Shown: positions 1 to 9,282, numbered from the stretch's first letter. The stretch is DNA of 64,000 bases from AWTP1-13 sp963840075 (GCA_963840075.1 CAWIXS010000016.1:15776-79775), one strand, 5' to 3'. Notes: generated by a model not told the origin, from the letters alone. Translations and numbers: made by a program.

Positions 1-35
1 AGGTTTCAGGGAAGTGGGCCGTCGTCCTGAAACCT
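1..35. repeat. Inverted repeat of the GTTTCAGG family
   Basis: AGGTTTCAGG at 1-10 is repeated inverted at 26-35 (perfect 10-bp arms, 15-nt loop). It directly abuts the stop codon of the minus-strand gene beginning its 3' end at 36, so it would form a hairpin at the end of that transcript. Related sequence recurs at 4058-4089 and 28839-28902. Confidence 0.6.
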
Positions 36-1241
36 TCAACCGCGCTGCGCCGCCTTGAAGCCGGCCGCGACGGCCTCCTGCTCGGAGCAGAACCAGCGCT
101 CGCCGCGCCCCTTCTGCACCCGGATGCGCTCGTAGTCCGGCGACCACGGCAGAACGTAGATGCGCGAGGCCCCGCTCACCTGGCCCTTGATCGGACAGCC
201 CTCGGGAGCGCGGCGCTTGGCCTCCTCCCAGCGCTTGGCGCGGAAGTCGGCCGGCCGCTCGGCCTCGCCGCTCCACAGCCCCGCCTTGGCGGCACGCGCC
301 TCGCGCTCCTCGCTGGAATAGCGCGCCAGGAAGCTGCCGTCGGCGAACACGTAGCCTTGGCGCACCAGCTCGGCGGCCACGTCCTTCTGTCCGACCGAGC
401 ATTGGCCGAGTTGGCGCCCGGCCTCGTCGCTGCCGTCGAGCGAGCAGCTGACCTTGCGGCCGTTGACGAGTCGGGAGAGCACGCTCTCCGCCACCTGGGC
501 ACAGCGCCACTTGCCGGCTCCACCGCCGCAGCGCTGGTCGCCCTCTGGCGCCTCGATGTCGCTGAGCTTCACGGCGACGCCGCCGATGCGCAAGGTGTCG
601 GCCCCCGTGGCATAGGCGCGTCCCGTGACCGACTTGCCGGCGCCGATCAGGGGCAGGTTGGCGGCGAGGGAAGCGAGCTGGCTGAAGCCGCCGGCGCCGG
701 CGTACCAGGCCGCCCCCCCGATCAGCGAAAGCACGGCCACGATCCCCACCGCCGCGGCGCTCCAGCCGGGCAGGCGCCATGCTCTCAGCTTGGCGAGCAC
801 CGCCACCAGGCTCGCCATCAGCACGAAGCCGACGACGAGCGTTGCCGTCGCCTCCCGGTCGAAGCCGAGGATGCGCCAGCGCCCGATGCCGGCGCCCACG
901 GCGACCGCGCCCGCCAGCGCCACCGGGATGCCGATGTAGGGGCGCGAGACGGCCCCGACGACGAAACGCACGAGGCTGCGCAGCACATGGACCAGGAAGG
1001 ACCAGGCAGCCTGCAGCGCGAGGCCCAGGGCGCCCAGCCCGGCGCGCGCTCCGTGGCGCGCTGCGCCTCCCGCCGCCCGCGAGCCGGCGGCCAGCGCCAC
1101 CCCCGCAGCCTGCATCTGCTGGCCCGCGGCACGCCTGGCGTCGACGATGCGCTGCCGCCGGGCATCACGCCGCAGCTTGATGGTGGTGCGGATGTACTTG
1201 TGCCACTCGAAGCCCCGGTCGGGCTTTTTGCGCCAGAGCAT
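36..1241 (-). CDS. Membrane-anchored thermonuclease (SNase)-like protein
   Basis: A 401-residue protein. A basic N-terminus (about 1-75) is followed by four hydrophobic segments at roughly 80-100, 102-120, 130-150 and 160-182. A C-terminal staphylococcal-nuclease-like domain spans about 205-325: LSDIEAPEGDQRC matches the family block that carries the catalytic Glu, and RQGYVFADG and AKAGLWSGE match later blocks. The usual first catalytic Arg of the family appears as Lys (AVKLSD), so activity is uncertain. Such proteins are normally secreted or membrane-bound and often annotated only as thermonuclease family. It has no clear operon partner; a palindrome cluster lies just upstream of its start. 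Confidence 0.75.
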   Translation of the reverse strand: MLWRKKPDRGFEWHKYIRTTIKLRRDARRQRIVDARRAAGQQMQAAGVALAAGSRAAGGAARHGARAGLGALGLALQAAWSFLVHVLRSLVRFVVGAVSRPYIGIPVALAGAVAVGAGIGRWRILGFDREATATLVVGFVLMASLVAVLAKLRAWRLPGWSAAAVGIVAVLSLIGGAAWYAGAGGFSQLASLAANLPLIGAGKSVTGRAYATGADTLRIGGVAVKLSDIEAPEGDQRCGGGAGKWRCAQVAESVLSRLVNGRKVSCSLDGSDEAGRQLGQCSVGQKDVAAELVRQGYVFADGSFLARYSSEEREARAAKAGLWSGEAERPADFRAKRWEEAKRRAPEGCPIKGQVSGASRIYVLPWSPDYERIRVQKGRGERWFCSEQEAVAAGFKAAQRG

Positions 1242-1267
1242 GCGCGGTTTCCCTGGAATGGTGGAAT

Positions 1268-1360
1268 GGGGTCAGACCCCTCGCCTCCAGCGCTCGAGAT
1301 TCAATTCCAGCGTCGACGCGAGGGGTCTGACCCCAGATCGAACTCGAGGGGTCAGACCCC
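1268..1360. repeat. Three GGGGTCAGACCCC palindromes
   Basis: GGGGTCAGACCCC occurs at 1268-1280 and 1348-1360, and its complement GGGGTCTGACCCC at 1322-1334. Variants recur at 4020, 29256, 30498 and 35539. The first copy is the head of a longer element (1268-1312) shared with 30498-30540. Dispersed palindromes of this sequence are often associated with REP-associated tyrosine transposases, but no such transposase is visible here. Confidence 0.65.
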
Positions 1361-1427
1361 GATAACACCTGCGGCCGAATCGTGGCGGCGATGGGACGAC
1401 CGATGTCGCGTGTGATCAACTACTCCC

Positions 1428-1490
1428 AGCGAATAGCGAATAGCGAATAGGGCTGCTCCCCCAATCCCTATTCCCTACTCGCTATTCGCT
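1428..1490. repeat. Long imperfect inverted repeat
   Basis: Tandem GCGAATA units at 1429-1452 face the inverted CCCTATTC...GCTATTCGC at 1466-1490, giving a hairpin of about 24-bp imperfect arms. It lies between the thermonuclease-like gene and the GMC oxidoreductase, which are divergent. It could be a REP-like element; no T-run is present that would make it an obvious terminator. Confidence 0.55.
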
Positions 1491-1562
1491 GCTCGCCGCC
1501 TTGGCACCCGGCCGTGGCGGCCGTACAGTTCCCCGCGAGCAACGCAGGGGAACGTCGAAGCG

Positions 1563-3185
1563 ATGGACGGGGGCATTTTCGACTACGTGATCGTCGGGGC
1601 GGGGTCGGCCGGCTGCGTGCTGGCCAACCGGCTGAGCGAGGATCAGCGCACAACCGTGGCCCTCGTCGAGGCGGGCGGGCGCGACACCAACCCGTGGATC
1701 CACATCCCGGCCGGGTTCTACCGCAACATCTTCAATCCGGCCGTGAGCTGGCAGTTCGGGTCGGGTCCCGAGCCGCATCTGGACGGGCGCACGGTTCCCT
1801 GGCCGCGCGGGCGCGTGCTGGGCGGCTCCAGTGCCATCAACGGCCTGCTCTACGTGCGCGGGCAGGCGCAGGATTTCGACGTCTGGCGCCAGCTCGGCAA
1901 CGTCGGCTGGTCCTTCGAGGACGTGCTGCCCTACTTCAAGCGCGCGGAGGACCAGGAACGCGGCGCCGACGAGCTGCACGGTGCCGGCGGCCCGCTCCGG
2001 GTCTCCGACGTGCACCTGCGCCAGCGCCAGCTGTGCGACGCCTTCATCGAGGCCTGCCAGGCGGCCGGCATCCCGCACAACGACGACTTCAACGGCGTCA
2101 GCCAGGAGGGGGCCGGCTACTACCAGCTCACCAACCGCAACGGGCGGCGCTGCTCGACCGCCGTCGCCTACCTGCGGCCGGCGCGCTCGCGGAGCAATCT
2201 CCAGATCGTCACCGGAGCGCTGGTGCACGGCATCGAGCTGGATGGCCGGCGCGCCACCGGCATCCGCTGCGAGCGCGGCGGGCGTGTCGAGACCATCACG
2301 GCCCGGCGCGAGGTGATCCTCGCCGCCGGCGCCATCGGCTCGCCGCATATCCTGCAGCTCTCCGGCATCGGCCCCGGCGCGGTCCTGGCAGGGGCCGGGG
2401 TACCCGTGCGCTACGACCTGGCCGGCGTCGGCGAGAACCTGCAGGACCACCTGCAGGTGCGCTTCGTCTACGACTGCAGCGGCGGCGACAGCCTCAACGA
2501 CGTGTGGCACAGCCCCTTGAAGCAGCTGCAGGCCGGCCTCGAGTATTTCTTCACCCGCAAGGGCATCCTGACCATCGGGGCCGGCGTCGCCGGCGCCTTC
2601 GCGCGCTCGCGCCCCGATGTCGACCTGCCCGACGTGCAGTTCCACTTCATGCCGCTGTCGACCGACCGGCCGGGGCAGGGGCTGCACAAGTTCTCCGGCG
2701 TAACGGCCAGCGTGTGCCAGCTGCGCCCGGAGAGCCGCGGCACGCTCGCCATCGCCAGCGCCGATCCCGCGGCCCATCCGAGGATCGTCTCCAACTACCT
2801 GGCGGCCGAGACCGACCGGCGGGTGCTGCTCGACGGCATGAAGCTCGTACGCCGCGCCACCAGCCAGCCGGCGTTCGCCAAGTACGTGCTGCGCGAGCAC
2901 CTGCCGGGGCCCGAGGCCGACACCGACGAGGCGCTGATGGCCTACGCCAGGGGCTATGCGACCACGGTCTATCATCCCGTCGGCACCTGCAAGATGGGCA
3001 GCGACGCCAAGGCGGTGGTCGATGCGCGCCTCAGGGTGCACGGGATCAACGGCCTGCGCATCGCCGACGCCTCTATCATGCCGACGCTCACGTCGGGCAA
3101 CACCAATGCGCCAGCCATCATGATCGGCGAGAAGGCGGCCGACATGATCCGGGAGGACGCGCGCGCCGGAGCACCGCTGCCATGA
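1563..3185 (+). CDS. GMC-family FAD oxidoreductase (choline dehydrogenase-like)
   Basis: 540 residues, the usual length for bacterial GMC alcohol/choline dehydrogenases. An N-terminal FAD Rossmann motif (VIVGAGSAG, residues 9-17) and a family signature GGSSAINGLLYVRG near residue 86 are followed by GAIGSPHILQLSGIGP near 255. The catalytic His region YHPVGTCKMG lies near 470, and SGNTNAPAIMIGEKAA near 515 closes the FAD site. It oxidises an alcohol with FAD; the substrate cannot be read from sequence. The stop overlaps the next start (ATGA at 3182-3185), so it is co-translated with an alpha/beta hydrolase. Confidence 0.93.
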   Translation: MDGGIFDYVIVGAGSAGCVLANRLSEDQRTTVALVEAGGRDTNPWIHIPAGFYRNIFNPAVSWQFGSGPEPHLDGRTVPWPRGRVLGGSSAINGLLYVRGQAQDFDVWRQLGNVGWSFEDVLPYFKRAEDQERGADELHGAGGPLRVSDVHLRQRQLCDAFIEACQAAGIPHNDDFNGVSQEGAGYYQLTNRNGRRCSTAVAYLRPARSRSNLQIVTGALVHGIELDGRRATGIRCERGGRVETITARREVILAAGAIGSPHILQLSGIGPGAVLAGAGVPVRYDLAGVGENLQDHLQVRFVYDCSGGDSLNDVWHSPLKQLQAGLEYFFTRKGILTIGAGVAGAFARSRPDVDLPDVQFHFMPLSTDRPGQGLHKFSGVTASVCQLRPESRGTLAIASADPAAHPRIVSNYLAAETDRRVLLDGMKLVRRATSQPAFAKYVLREHLPGPEADTDEALMAYARGYATTVYHPVGTCKMGSDAKAVVDARLRVHGINGLRIADASIMPTLTSGNTNAPAIMIGEKAADMIREDARAGAPLP

Positions 3186-4018
3186 CGGACCAGCCAGGCA
3201 TCGACTACGAGGCCGAGTACAACAACCGCAGGCGCGTGCCGGGGTATCCCGAGATCGCCGAGCGCTGGGCGCTGCTCGCCAACGCCTACCGGCTCGCCGG
3301 CGACGCCGAGCTGGACCAGCCGTACGGCACGCGCGAGCGCCAGCGCTACGACCTCTTCCATGCCGCCGACAAGGCCGCCGCCCCGCTCGTCGTCTACATC
3401 CACGGCGGCTACTGGCAGCGCGGGGACCGCAAGGACTACTCCTTCGTCGCGCGCGAGCTCAACGCCGCCGGCATCACGGTGGCCATCCCCTCCTATACGC
3501 TGTGCCCGGCGGTCTCGGTAATGGAGATCGGCGACGAGATCCAGCAATGCCTGGCGGCGCTGTGGAAGAAGCTCAGCAAGCATCCCGTGGTGATCGGCCA
3601 TTCCGCGGGCGGCCATCTGACGGCGGAGATGCTGGCGCGCAACTTCTCAGGCTTCGCAGGCGTGCCGGGCGACCTGGTGCGCTCCGGCTGCGCCATCAGC
3701 GGCGTGTTCGACCTCGGGCCGCTGATCGGCACCAGCCTCAACGAGGCGCTGGGCCTCTCCAAGGGCACCGCCCGCGCGGCGAGCCCGCTGTTCCGGCCGC
3801 CGCCGCCCAAGGGCAAGCATCTGGTGGCCGCGGTCGGCGGCGAGGAGAGCGCCGAGTTCCAGCGCCAGGCCCGCGAGATCGCCGAGAGCTGGAGCAAGGT
3901 CGGCGTCAAGGCGGAATCCGAGGTGGTCGCCGGCACCAACCACTTCACCATCGTCGACGAGCTGGTGCGCCCCGGCAGCCCGCTGCTCGGGCGCATCGTC
4001 GCCATGGCGCAGGCGTAG
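3182..4018 (+). CDS. Alpha/beta hydrolase, kynurenine formamidase-like
   Basis: 278 residues, translationally coupled to the GMC oxidoreductase by an ATGA overlap. Oxyanion-hole motif HGGYW (about residue 73), nucleophile elbow GHSAGG (about 137) and the late His in GTNHFTIVDEL (about 252) form a complete esterase/arylformamidase-type triad. The HGGYW form is typical of the kynurenine formamidase/esterase branch. Pairing with a GMC oxidoreductase suggests joint catabolism of an ester or amide that releases an alcohol, which is inference. A GGGGTCAGACC palindrome begins immediately after the TAG stop. Confidence 0.85.
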   Translation: MTDQPGIDYEAEYNNRRRVPGYPEIAERWALLANAYRLAGDAELDQPYGTRERQRYDLFHAADKAAAPLVVYIHGGYWQRGDRKDYSFVARELNAAGITVAIPSYTLCPAVSVMEIGDEIQQCLAALWKKLSKHPVVIGHSAGGHLTAEMLARNFSGFAGVPGDLVRSGCAISGVFDLGPLIGTSLNEALGLSKGTARAASPLFRPPPPKGKHLVAAVGGEESAEFQRQAREIAESWSKVGVKAESEVVAGTNHFTIVDELVRPGSPLLGRIVAMAQA

Positions 4019-4089
4019 AGGGGTCAGACCCTGCGGGTCTTACCTGGTCTGACCACAAGGTTTCAGGTTTCAGGGATCAGGTTTCAGGG
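4019..4089. repeat. Composite GGGGTCAGACC / GTTTCAGG repeat
   Basis: AGGGGTCAGACCC starts at the base after the hydrolase stop codon and is followed by a second GGTCTGACC half-site. Three copies of GGTTTCAGG then run from 4058 to 4089. The same two repeat families occur elsewhere in the window at gene 3' ends. Confidence 0.6.
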
Positions 4090-4185
4090 CGCAGACTTAC
4101 GATACTTCCGACACCTGGAACCTCGTAGGTAGACGGGAGGGCGACATCTGGGCGGCGCGGATTCTGGCAGGGCTGGCTGGGGCTG

Positions 4186-4647
4186 ATGGCCGGCGGTGCG
4201 CTGGCGCAGTCGACGAAGACGCTCAAAGACCAGCTGGTCGGGACCTGGATTCACGTGATCTCGGAGGTCACGGCGCCTGACGGCAAGAAATCGCTGCCCT
4301 TCGGCAAGACGCCGAACGGCATCCTGATGTTCGCGCCGACCGGGCACTTCACCCAGATCCACATCGCCAGCGAGGTGCCGAAACTCGCCTCCGCCAACCG
4401 ACTGAAGGGGACGCCGGATGAATACACGGCCGTCAGCCAGAAGAGCCTGTCGATCTTCGGCACCTACACGGTGGACGAGGAGAAGCGGACGGTGACATTC
4501 AAGATCACAGCGAGCACGTTCCCCAACATGGCGGGCGCGGTGCAGGCTCGGACGATCGAGACGCTGACCGCGGACGAGTTCAGGAACACCGCGGCCGTGG
4601 CCGGCGGCCGCGGCTCCGCCTTCAACCTCTACAAGAGGGCCAAATAA
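4186..4647 (+). CDS. Lipocalin-like domain protein
   Basis: 153 residues. After a short hydrophobic start ending ALAQS, LKDQLVGTWIHVISEV opens a lipocalin-like beta-barrel of the bacterial family PF13924-type, with the recurring GILMFAPTGHFTQ block and the late IETLTADEF region. The usable signal peptide looks too short. The same frame stays open upstream to a TAG at 4126 and encodes RGFWQGWLGL immediately before the first ATG, which would complete a normal signal sequence but has no visible start codon. The N-terminus is probably truncated or mutated, perhaps by the repeat cluster just upstream. Ligand unknown. Confidence 0.7.
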   Translation: MAGGALAQSTKTLKDQLVGTWIHVISEVTAPDGKKSLPFGKTPNGILMFAPTGHFTQIHIASEVPKLASANRLKGTPDEYTAVSQKSLSIFGTYTVDEEKRTVTFKITASTFPNMAGAVQARTIETLTADEFRNTAAVAGGRGSAFNLYKRAK

Positions 4648-4714
4648 CGCCGGACTCCCTCTCCCCGCCATCGCCGACCTCCACGAACGCAACAGGCGGG
4701 GCGAGGGAACGTGG

Positions 4715-7393
4715 TCACATCAGCCGCAGCAGCACATGCCTCAGGCTCACATCGTCCGGCTCCGGCTCGACGCTGAAGCCGAGCTCGCGGCACATGCGCA
4801 GCATGGTGGTGTTCTCGGCCAGCACCGAGCCGTAGAGCTCAGCGATCTTCTCCGCCCGGGCATAGGCGATGAGGTGCTGCATCAGGCGCCAGCCGAGCCC
4901 GCGTCCCTTGAGGTCTGACCGGACCAGGATGGCGTACTCGCCCTTGGTGTAGTCGGGGTCGGTGACGAAGCGCACCACGCCCAGGAGCTCGCCGGTCTCC
5001 GCCTCGAGGGCAACGAAGGCCATCTCGCGGGCGTAGTCGATCTGGGTCAGGCGCGCGAGGAACCGGTGCGAGAGGTCGGCCCGCGCGCTGAAGAAGCGCA
5101 GCCGCTGGTCCTCCGGCGTCACACGCCCGGCGAACGCCGCGTAGAGGGCTTCATCCTCCGGGCGGATCGGCCGGATGCGCACCGCGCCCAGCTCCTCGAT
5201 GTGCGCCTCGGTCTCCCACTGCGACGGGTAGGGGCGGACCGCCATCGGCACGCGCGGACGCCGCACGGCATCCTCGACCCGCACGCGCGCATCCAGCGCC
5301 ATGATTCCCGCCTCGTCGGCGAGCAGCGGATTGATGTCGACCTCGCGGATCTCGGGGTGGCGCGCCACGAGATAGCCGAGCCGCACCAGCGCCTCGGCGA
5401 GCGCCGCAACGTCGGCCGCGGGCCGGCCGCGATAGCCCTGCAGCAGGCGCCACACCCGCGTCTGCCGCATCACATCCTGCGCCAGGTTGAGGTCGAGCGG
5501 CGGCAGGGCGTGGGCGGCATCGCGCACCACCTCCACCGCGGTGCCGCCGGCGCCGAACATGAGCAGCGGCCCGAACGTGGGATCGACCGACATGCCGGCA
5601 ATCAGCTCCACAGCCCGTGGGCGGCGGATCATCGGCTGCACGGTGAAGCCCTTGACCTTGGCCTGCGGCTTCAGGCGCGCGACGCGCTCCAGGATATCCT
5701 CCGCGGCGCGTTGCGCCTCCTCGGGGTGCTCCAGGCCGAGGCGCACGCCGCCGACATCGGACTTGTGCGAGATGTCGTCGGAGAGCACCTTGACCACGCA
5801 GGCGCCGGTGCGGTCGATCCAGCGCGCGGCATGCGTGGCGACCTCCGCGGGGGTGGCGGCGATGTCGGTCGGCACCACGGGGATGCCGTAGGCGGCGAGC
5901 AGGGCCTTGGCCTCGACCTCCGAGAGAACGGTGCGGCCGGCGGCCAGCGCGTCGGCGATGATGCGGCTCGCGGCGTCGGTATCGAGGCCCAAGTCCTCCG
6001 GCAGCGAGGCCGGGGTGCGCATCAATTCTTCCTGCGCACGGGCGTAGCGCACGAGCTGCATGAAGCCATCGATGGCCTCGGCGGGCGTCTCGAAGCTCGC
6101 AATTCCGCGCGCCGCAAACAGCGCCCTGGCATCGCGGCCGACCTCGTCGCCGAGCCAGTTGGCGAGCACGGGCTTCGTCGGCTTGCCCGCCGTCTTTCGG
6201 GCGTCCAGCGCCGCGACCACATCCTCGGCGACCGCCGTGCTCGAGGCGAGCGCCGTCGGGCAGTTGACGACGAGCACCGCATCCGACCCGGGGTCCTCCA
6301 GCAGCACCTCGAGCGCCTGGGTGTAGCGGGCGGGGCCGGCATCGCCGATGATGTCGACCGGATTGTCGCGCGACCATGTCGGCGGCAGCACCGCATCGAG
6401 GGCGGCCTTGGCGGAGTCGGACAGGGTGGCGAGCCGGCCGTCGAGCTCGGCGAGCCGGTCGGCCGCCATCACGCCCGCACCGCCGCCGTTGGTGAGGATG
6501 ACGAGCCGCTCGCCGGCGAGGCGGGGATTGCGGGCCAGGATCTCGGCGGCGCTGAAGAGATCGTCGAGCTCGCGCACGCGCAGGAGCCCCGCGCGCCGGA
6601 AGGCGGCCTCGTAGGCGGTATCGGCGCCGGCCAATGCGCCCGTATGGGACATGGCCGCCCTGGCGCCCGCCGCCTCGCGGCCCGCCTTGACGACGATCAC
6701 CGGCTTGGAGCGTGCCGCCCGGCGCGCCGCGGAGAGGAACTTCGGCGCGTGCGTCACCGCCTCCATGTAGAGCAGGATGGCGCGGCTCTTGGCGTCGCCG
6801 GCGAGATAGTCGAGGAGGTCGCCGAAGTCGACATCGGCCATGTCGCCCAGCGAGACGACGTGAGAGAAGCCGACGCGGTGCCCCCGCGCCCAGTCCACGA
6901 TGGCCGTGATGAGAGCACCGGATTGCGACAGGAAGGCGAGGTCGCCCGCCAGCGGCGGCTGATGCGAGAAGCTCGCGTTGAGCCCGATCCCCGGCACCAT
7001 CAGCCCGAGGCAGTTCGGGCCCTGGATGCGCAGGACATGGGGGCGGGCGGCGTCCAGCATCTGCTGCCTCAGATCGTTGCGCACGCCCGCCGTGATCACC
7101 ACCGCCGCCCGCGTCCCCCGGCTGCCCAGCTCGCCGATCACGCCCGGCACCGTGTGCGGCGGCGTCGCCACCACCGCCAGCTCCGGCGCATCGGGCAACG
7201 CGGCAATCGAGGGATAGCAGGGATGGCCCTCGATCTCCGGGTACTTGGGGTTCACCAGCCAGACCGGACCGGTAAAGCCGCCCTGCAGGAGATTGCGCGT
7301 CGTGATCAGGCCGACGCTGCCTTCCTCCACGCTGGCCCCGATCAGGGCCACCGATCGCGGCGCCAGCAGCCGATCGAGATTGCGGATTGTCAT
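4715..7393 (-). CDS. Pat-type bifunctional acyl-CoA ligase domain / GNAT acetyltransferase
   Basis: 892 residues. An N-terminal CoA-binding fold (SVALIGASVEEGSVG), a succinyl-CoA-ligase-like middle with SHTGALAG, an ATP-grasp segment (about 480-700, ending EVDINPLLADE) and a C-terminal GNAT domain (about 735-880, with DLKGRGLGWRLMQHL as the acetyl-CoA loop). This matches the Pat/YfiQ family, which in enterobacteria acetylates acetyl-CoA synthetase and other proteins using acetyl-CoA; the ligase part is usually regulatory. It starts 13 nt after the upstream kinase-like gene on the same strand, so the two probably share a transcript. Confidence 0.9.
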   Translation of the reverse strand: MTIRNLDRLLAPRSVALIGASVEEGSVGLITTRNLLQGGFTGPVWLVNPKYPEIEGHPCYPSIAALPDAPELAVVATPPHTVPGVIGELGSRGTRAAVVITAGVRNDLRQQMLDAARPHVLRIQGPNCLGLMVPGIGLNASFSHQPPLAGDLAFLSQSGALITAIVDWARGHRVGFSHVVSLGDMADVDFGDLLDYLAGDAKSRAILLYMEAVTHAPKFLSAARRAARSKPVIVVKAGREAAGARAAMSHTGALAGADTAYEAAFRRAGLLRVRELDDLFSAAEILARNPRLAGERLVILTNGGGAGVMAADRLAELDGRLATLSDSAKAALDAVLPPTWSRDNPVDIIGDAGPARYTQALEVLLEDPGSDAVLVVNCPTALASSTAVAEDVVAALDARKTAGKPTKPVLANWLGDEVGRDARALFAARGIASFETPAEAIDGFMQLVRYARAQEELMRTPASLPEDLGLDTDAASRIIADALAAGRTVLSEVEAKALLAAYGIPVVPTDIAATPAEVATHAARWIDRTGACVVKVLSDDISHKSDVGGVRLGLEHPEEAQRAAEDILERVARLKPQAKVKGFTVQPMIRRPRAVELIAGMSVDPTFGPLLMFGAGGTAVEVVRDAAHALPPLDLNLAQDVMRQTRVWRLLQGYRGRPAADVAALAEALVRLGYLVARHPEIREVDINPLLADEAGIMALDARVRVEDAVRRPRVPMAVRPYPSQWETEAHIEELGAVRIRPIRPEDEALYAAFAGRVTPEDQRLRFFSARADLSHRFLARLTQIDYAREMAFVALEAETGELLGVVRFVTDPDYTKGEYAILVRSDLKGRGLGWRLMQHLIAYARAEKIAELYGSVLAENTTMLRMCRELGFSVEPEPDDVSLRHVLLRLM

Positions 7394-7406
7394 GGGGAGT
7401 GGACCT

Positions 7407-9044
7407 TCACGACCGTGCGAGGACCTCGCGTGCCTTCTCGAGCGTCGCCGCCGCGCTGCCGCCGGCGTCGATGCGGCTCCAGCCCGGCGTCAAGGCGCCG
7501 GCATCGCCGGCGAGCTGCAGGCGTACGAGAGCGCCCGTGGCATCCGACGCATCGCCGGTGCGCGCCTCGACCCGATCGACCAGCTTGCCCGGCGGCGCCT
7601 CGAGCCAGAGGCCACGGAAGGGGATGCGCAACTCGGCCGCCACGGCCGTGATCGCCGCGCGATCCTCGGCGCTCGCAAAGACCGCATCGACGATCGCTGC
7701 GTGGCCGGCGGCGAGCACGCGCCGCGCCTTCGCGCGCAGCACCGCGTAGACCGCGTCGCTGGCCGTCTGGGTGTAGGCGGCGGGCCCGAGCCGCGCCGTC
7801 TCCTCGACGCCCCAGAGGCTCTTGCGCTCCAGGTCGCTGCGCAGGTGGACGGCCCCGGGCACCGGCCCCGTCCCGGGCGCCAGTGCCCGCCCCAACGTCG
7901 ACTTGCCGGTGCCCGAGAAGCCGCCAACGGCAATGAGCTGCGGCGCGCGCGGAGCGAGATAGGCGCCCGCCGCATCCAACAGCTCGCGGGCCGTCTGCCG
8001 GTCGCGGGTCCTGGCGGCGCCCTCCTCCTGCTCGGCGCGCTCTGCCCTCACCATGGCGCGGATAGCGGCCCTGAGGTCCAGGAACAGCGGCAGCGCCGCG
8101 AGGCCGTCGAGGTCGAGCTCGGCGTTCGAGCGCCACAGGTACCGGTTCAGGACGGCGTTGGCCGCCGGCCGCTGCCCGCTGCGGTCGAGGTCCATCAGCA
8201 GGAAGGCGAGATCGTAGAGCGTGTCGATGGTGGCAAGCTCGTCGTCGAACTCGATGGCATCGAACAGCACCGGGCGGCCGCGCCACAGCACGATGTTGCC
8301 CAGATGCAGATCACCGTGGCAGCGGCGCACGCAGCCGCCCGCGGCGCGCCGATCGAGCAGCGCGGCGCAGCGGGCGAGCGCGCCCCGCGCGGGCTCGGCG
8401 AACCGCCGCACGGCCATAGGGTCGAGCGTCTCCTGCAGGCCCGCCAGCGTCGCCGAGACCGAGGCGAGGAGCCGCCCGACGCGGCCGGCCCCGTCCTTGC
8501 TCCCCGCAGGCTCTGCCCCCTTATGGCTCTCGTAGACGGCGTCGCCGAGGCTCCGCGCGAGCTCCGGCGCCATCGGGCCCGCGTTCGCTATCCCGCTCAG
8601 CAGGTCAGCCTGGTCGAAGCGGCGCATGTGCACCGCCCATTCGACGGTTGTGCCGTAACCTCCCAGCTGCAACCCTCCGTCGGCGCGGCGCGTGACGGGC
8701 ATGACTTCCAGGTAGATTTCGGGCGCAAGGCGGCGGTTGATCTCCACCTCGCGCTCGCACACGGCCCTGCGCTTTTCCAGGGTGGAGAAGTCCATGTAGG
8801 GAAAGCGCACCGCGCGCTTGATCTTCCAGGCATCCTCGCCGACGAGAAAGACGAGGGCGCCGTGCGTCTCGAAGCAATCGACCCGGTCGGGCCTGGCGGG
8901 ATAGGACGCGGGATCGGCCAGGAAGGCGATCACGTCGGCCTGGGCGTCGTCCCCGCCGCGGCCTCGGGCGGCCGTCGAGGACCGCATCGCTTGTTGCCTC
9001 GCCACCCTGGCGCGCTTGCCGGCAGCCGGTCGCTGACGGGGCAT
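7407..9044 (-). CDS. Aminoglycoside-phosphotransferase-like / P-loop ATPase fusion protein
   Basis: 545 residues from the ATG at 9044, preceded by GAGGGAG as ribosome-binding site; a longer frame runs to 9290 but its extra residues look non-coding. The first half is an APH-type kinase fold with catalytic CHGDLHLGN and metal-binding FDAIEFDDE. The second half is a P-loop kinase-like domain with GGFSGTGKST and a zeta-toxin/gluconate-kinase-like tail. Such two-domain proteins are widespread in proteobacteria and their substrate is not established. Directly upstream of the Pat-type gene, so a role in acyl-CoA or protein-acetylation control is possible but unproven. Confidence 0.85.
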   Translation of the reverse strand: MPRQRPAAGKRARVARQQAMRSSTAARGRGGDDAQADVIAFLADPASYPARPDRVDCFETHGALVFLVGEDAWKIKRAVRFPYMDFSTLEKRRAVCEREVEINRRLAPEIYLEVMPVTRRADGGLQLGGYGTTVEWAVHMRRFDQADLLSGIANAGPMAPELARSLGDAVYESHKGAEPAGSKDGAGRVGRLLASVSATLAGLQETLDPMAVRRFAEPARGALARCAALLDRRAAGGCVRRCHGDLHLGNIVLWRGRPVLFDAIEFDDELATIDTLYDLAFLLMDLDRSGQRPAANAVLNRYLWRSNAELDLDGLAALPLFLDLRAAIRAMVRAERAEQEEGAARTRDRQTARELLDAAGAYLAPRAPQLIAVGGFSGTGKSTLGRALAPGTGPVPGAVHLRSDLERKSLWGVEETARLGPAAYTQTASDAVYAVLRAKARRVLAAGHAAIVDAVFASAEDRAAITAVAAELRIPFRGLWLEAPPGKLVDRVEARTGDASDATGALVRLQLAGDAGALTPGWSRIDAGGSAAATLEKAREVLARS

Positions 9045-9282
9045 GTCACAAGGCTCCCTCCAGAGGACGCTGCAAGTGTCTACCACGGCGCAGCCGGGCA
9101 TGCCGCCGCACTCGACGCTCCGACGGCCTCTCCTTCCCCATAGCTGGCACCATAGCTGGCGAAATCGGGCGGCGGGAGCGTTGACCTCGATCAAGGCTGT
9201 AACGCACCGGACGGCGGCATGCTCGGGCTCAACGCGGGGCGTGCAGCGTCGCCGCCTTTGCAGAGCGAGGAGAGTGTCGCCG

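Noticed and set aside
5066..7651. 861-codon plus-strand frame
   Set aside because: Antisense shadow of the Pat-type gene.
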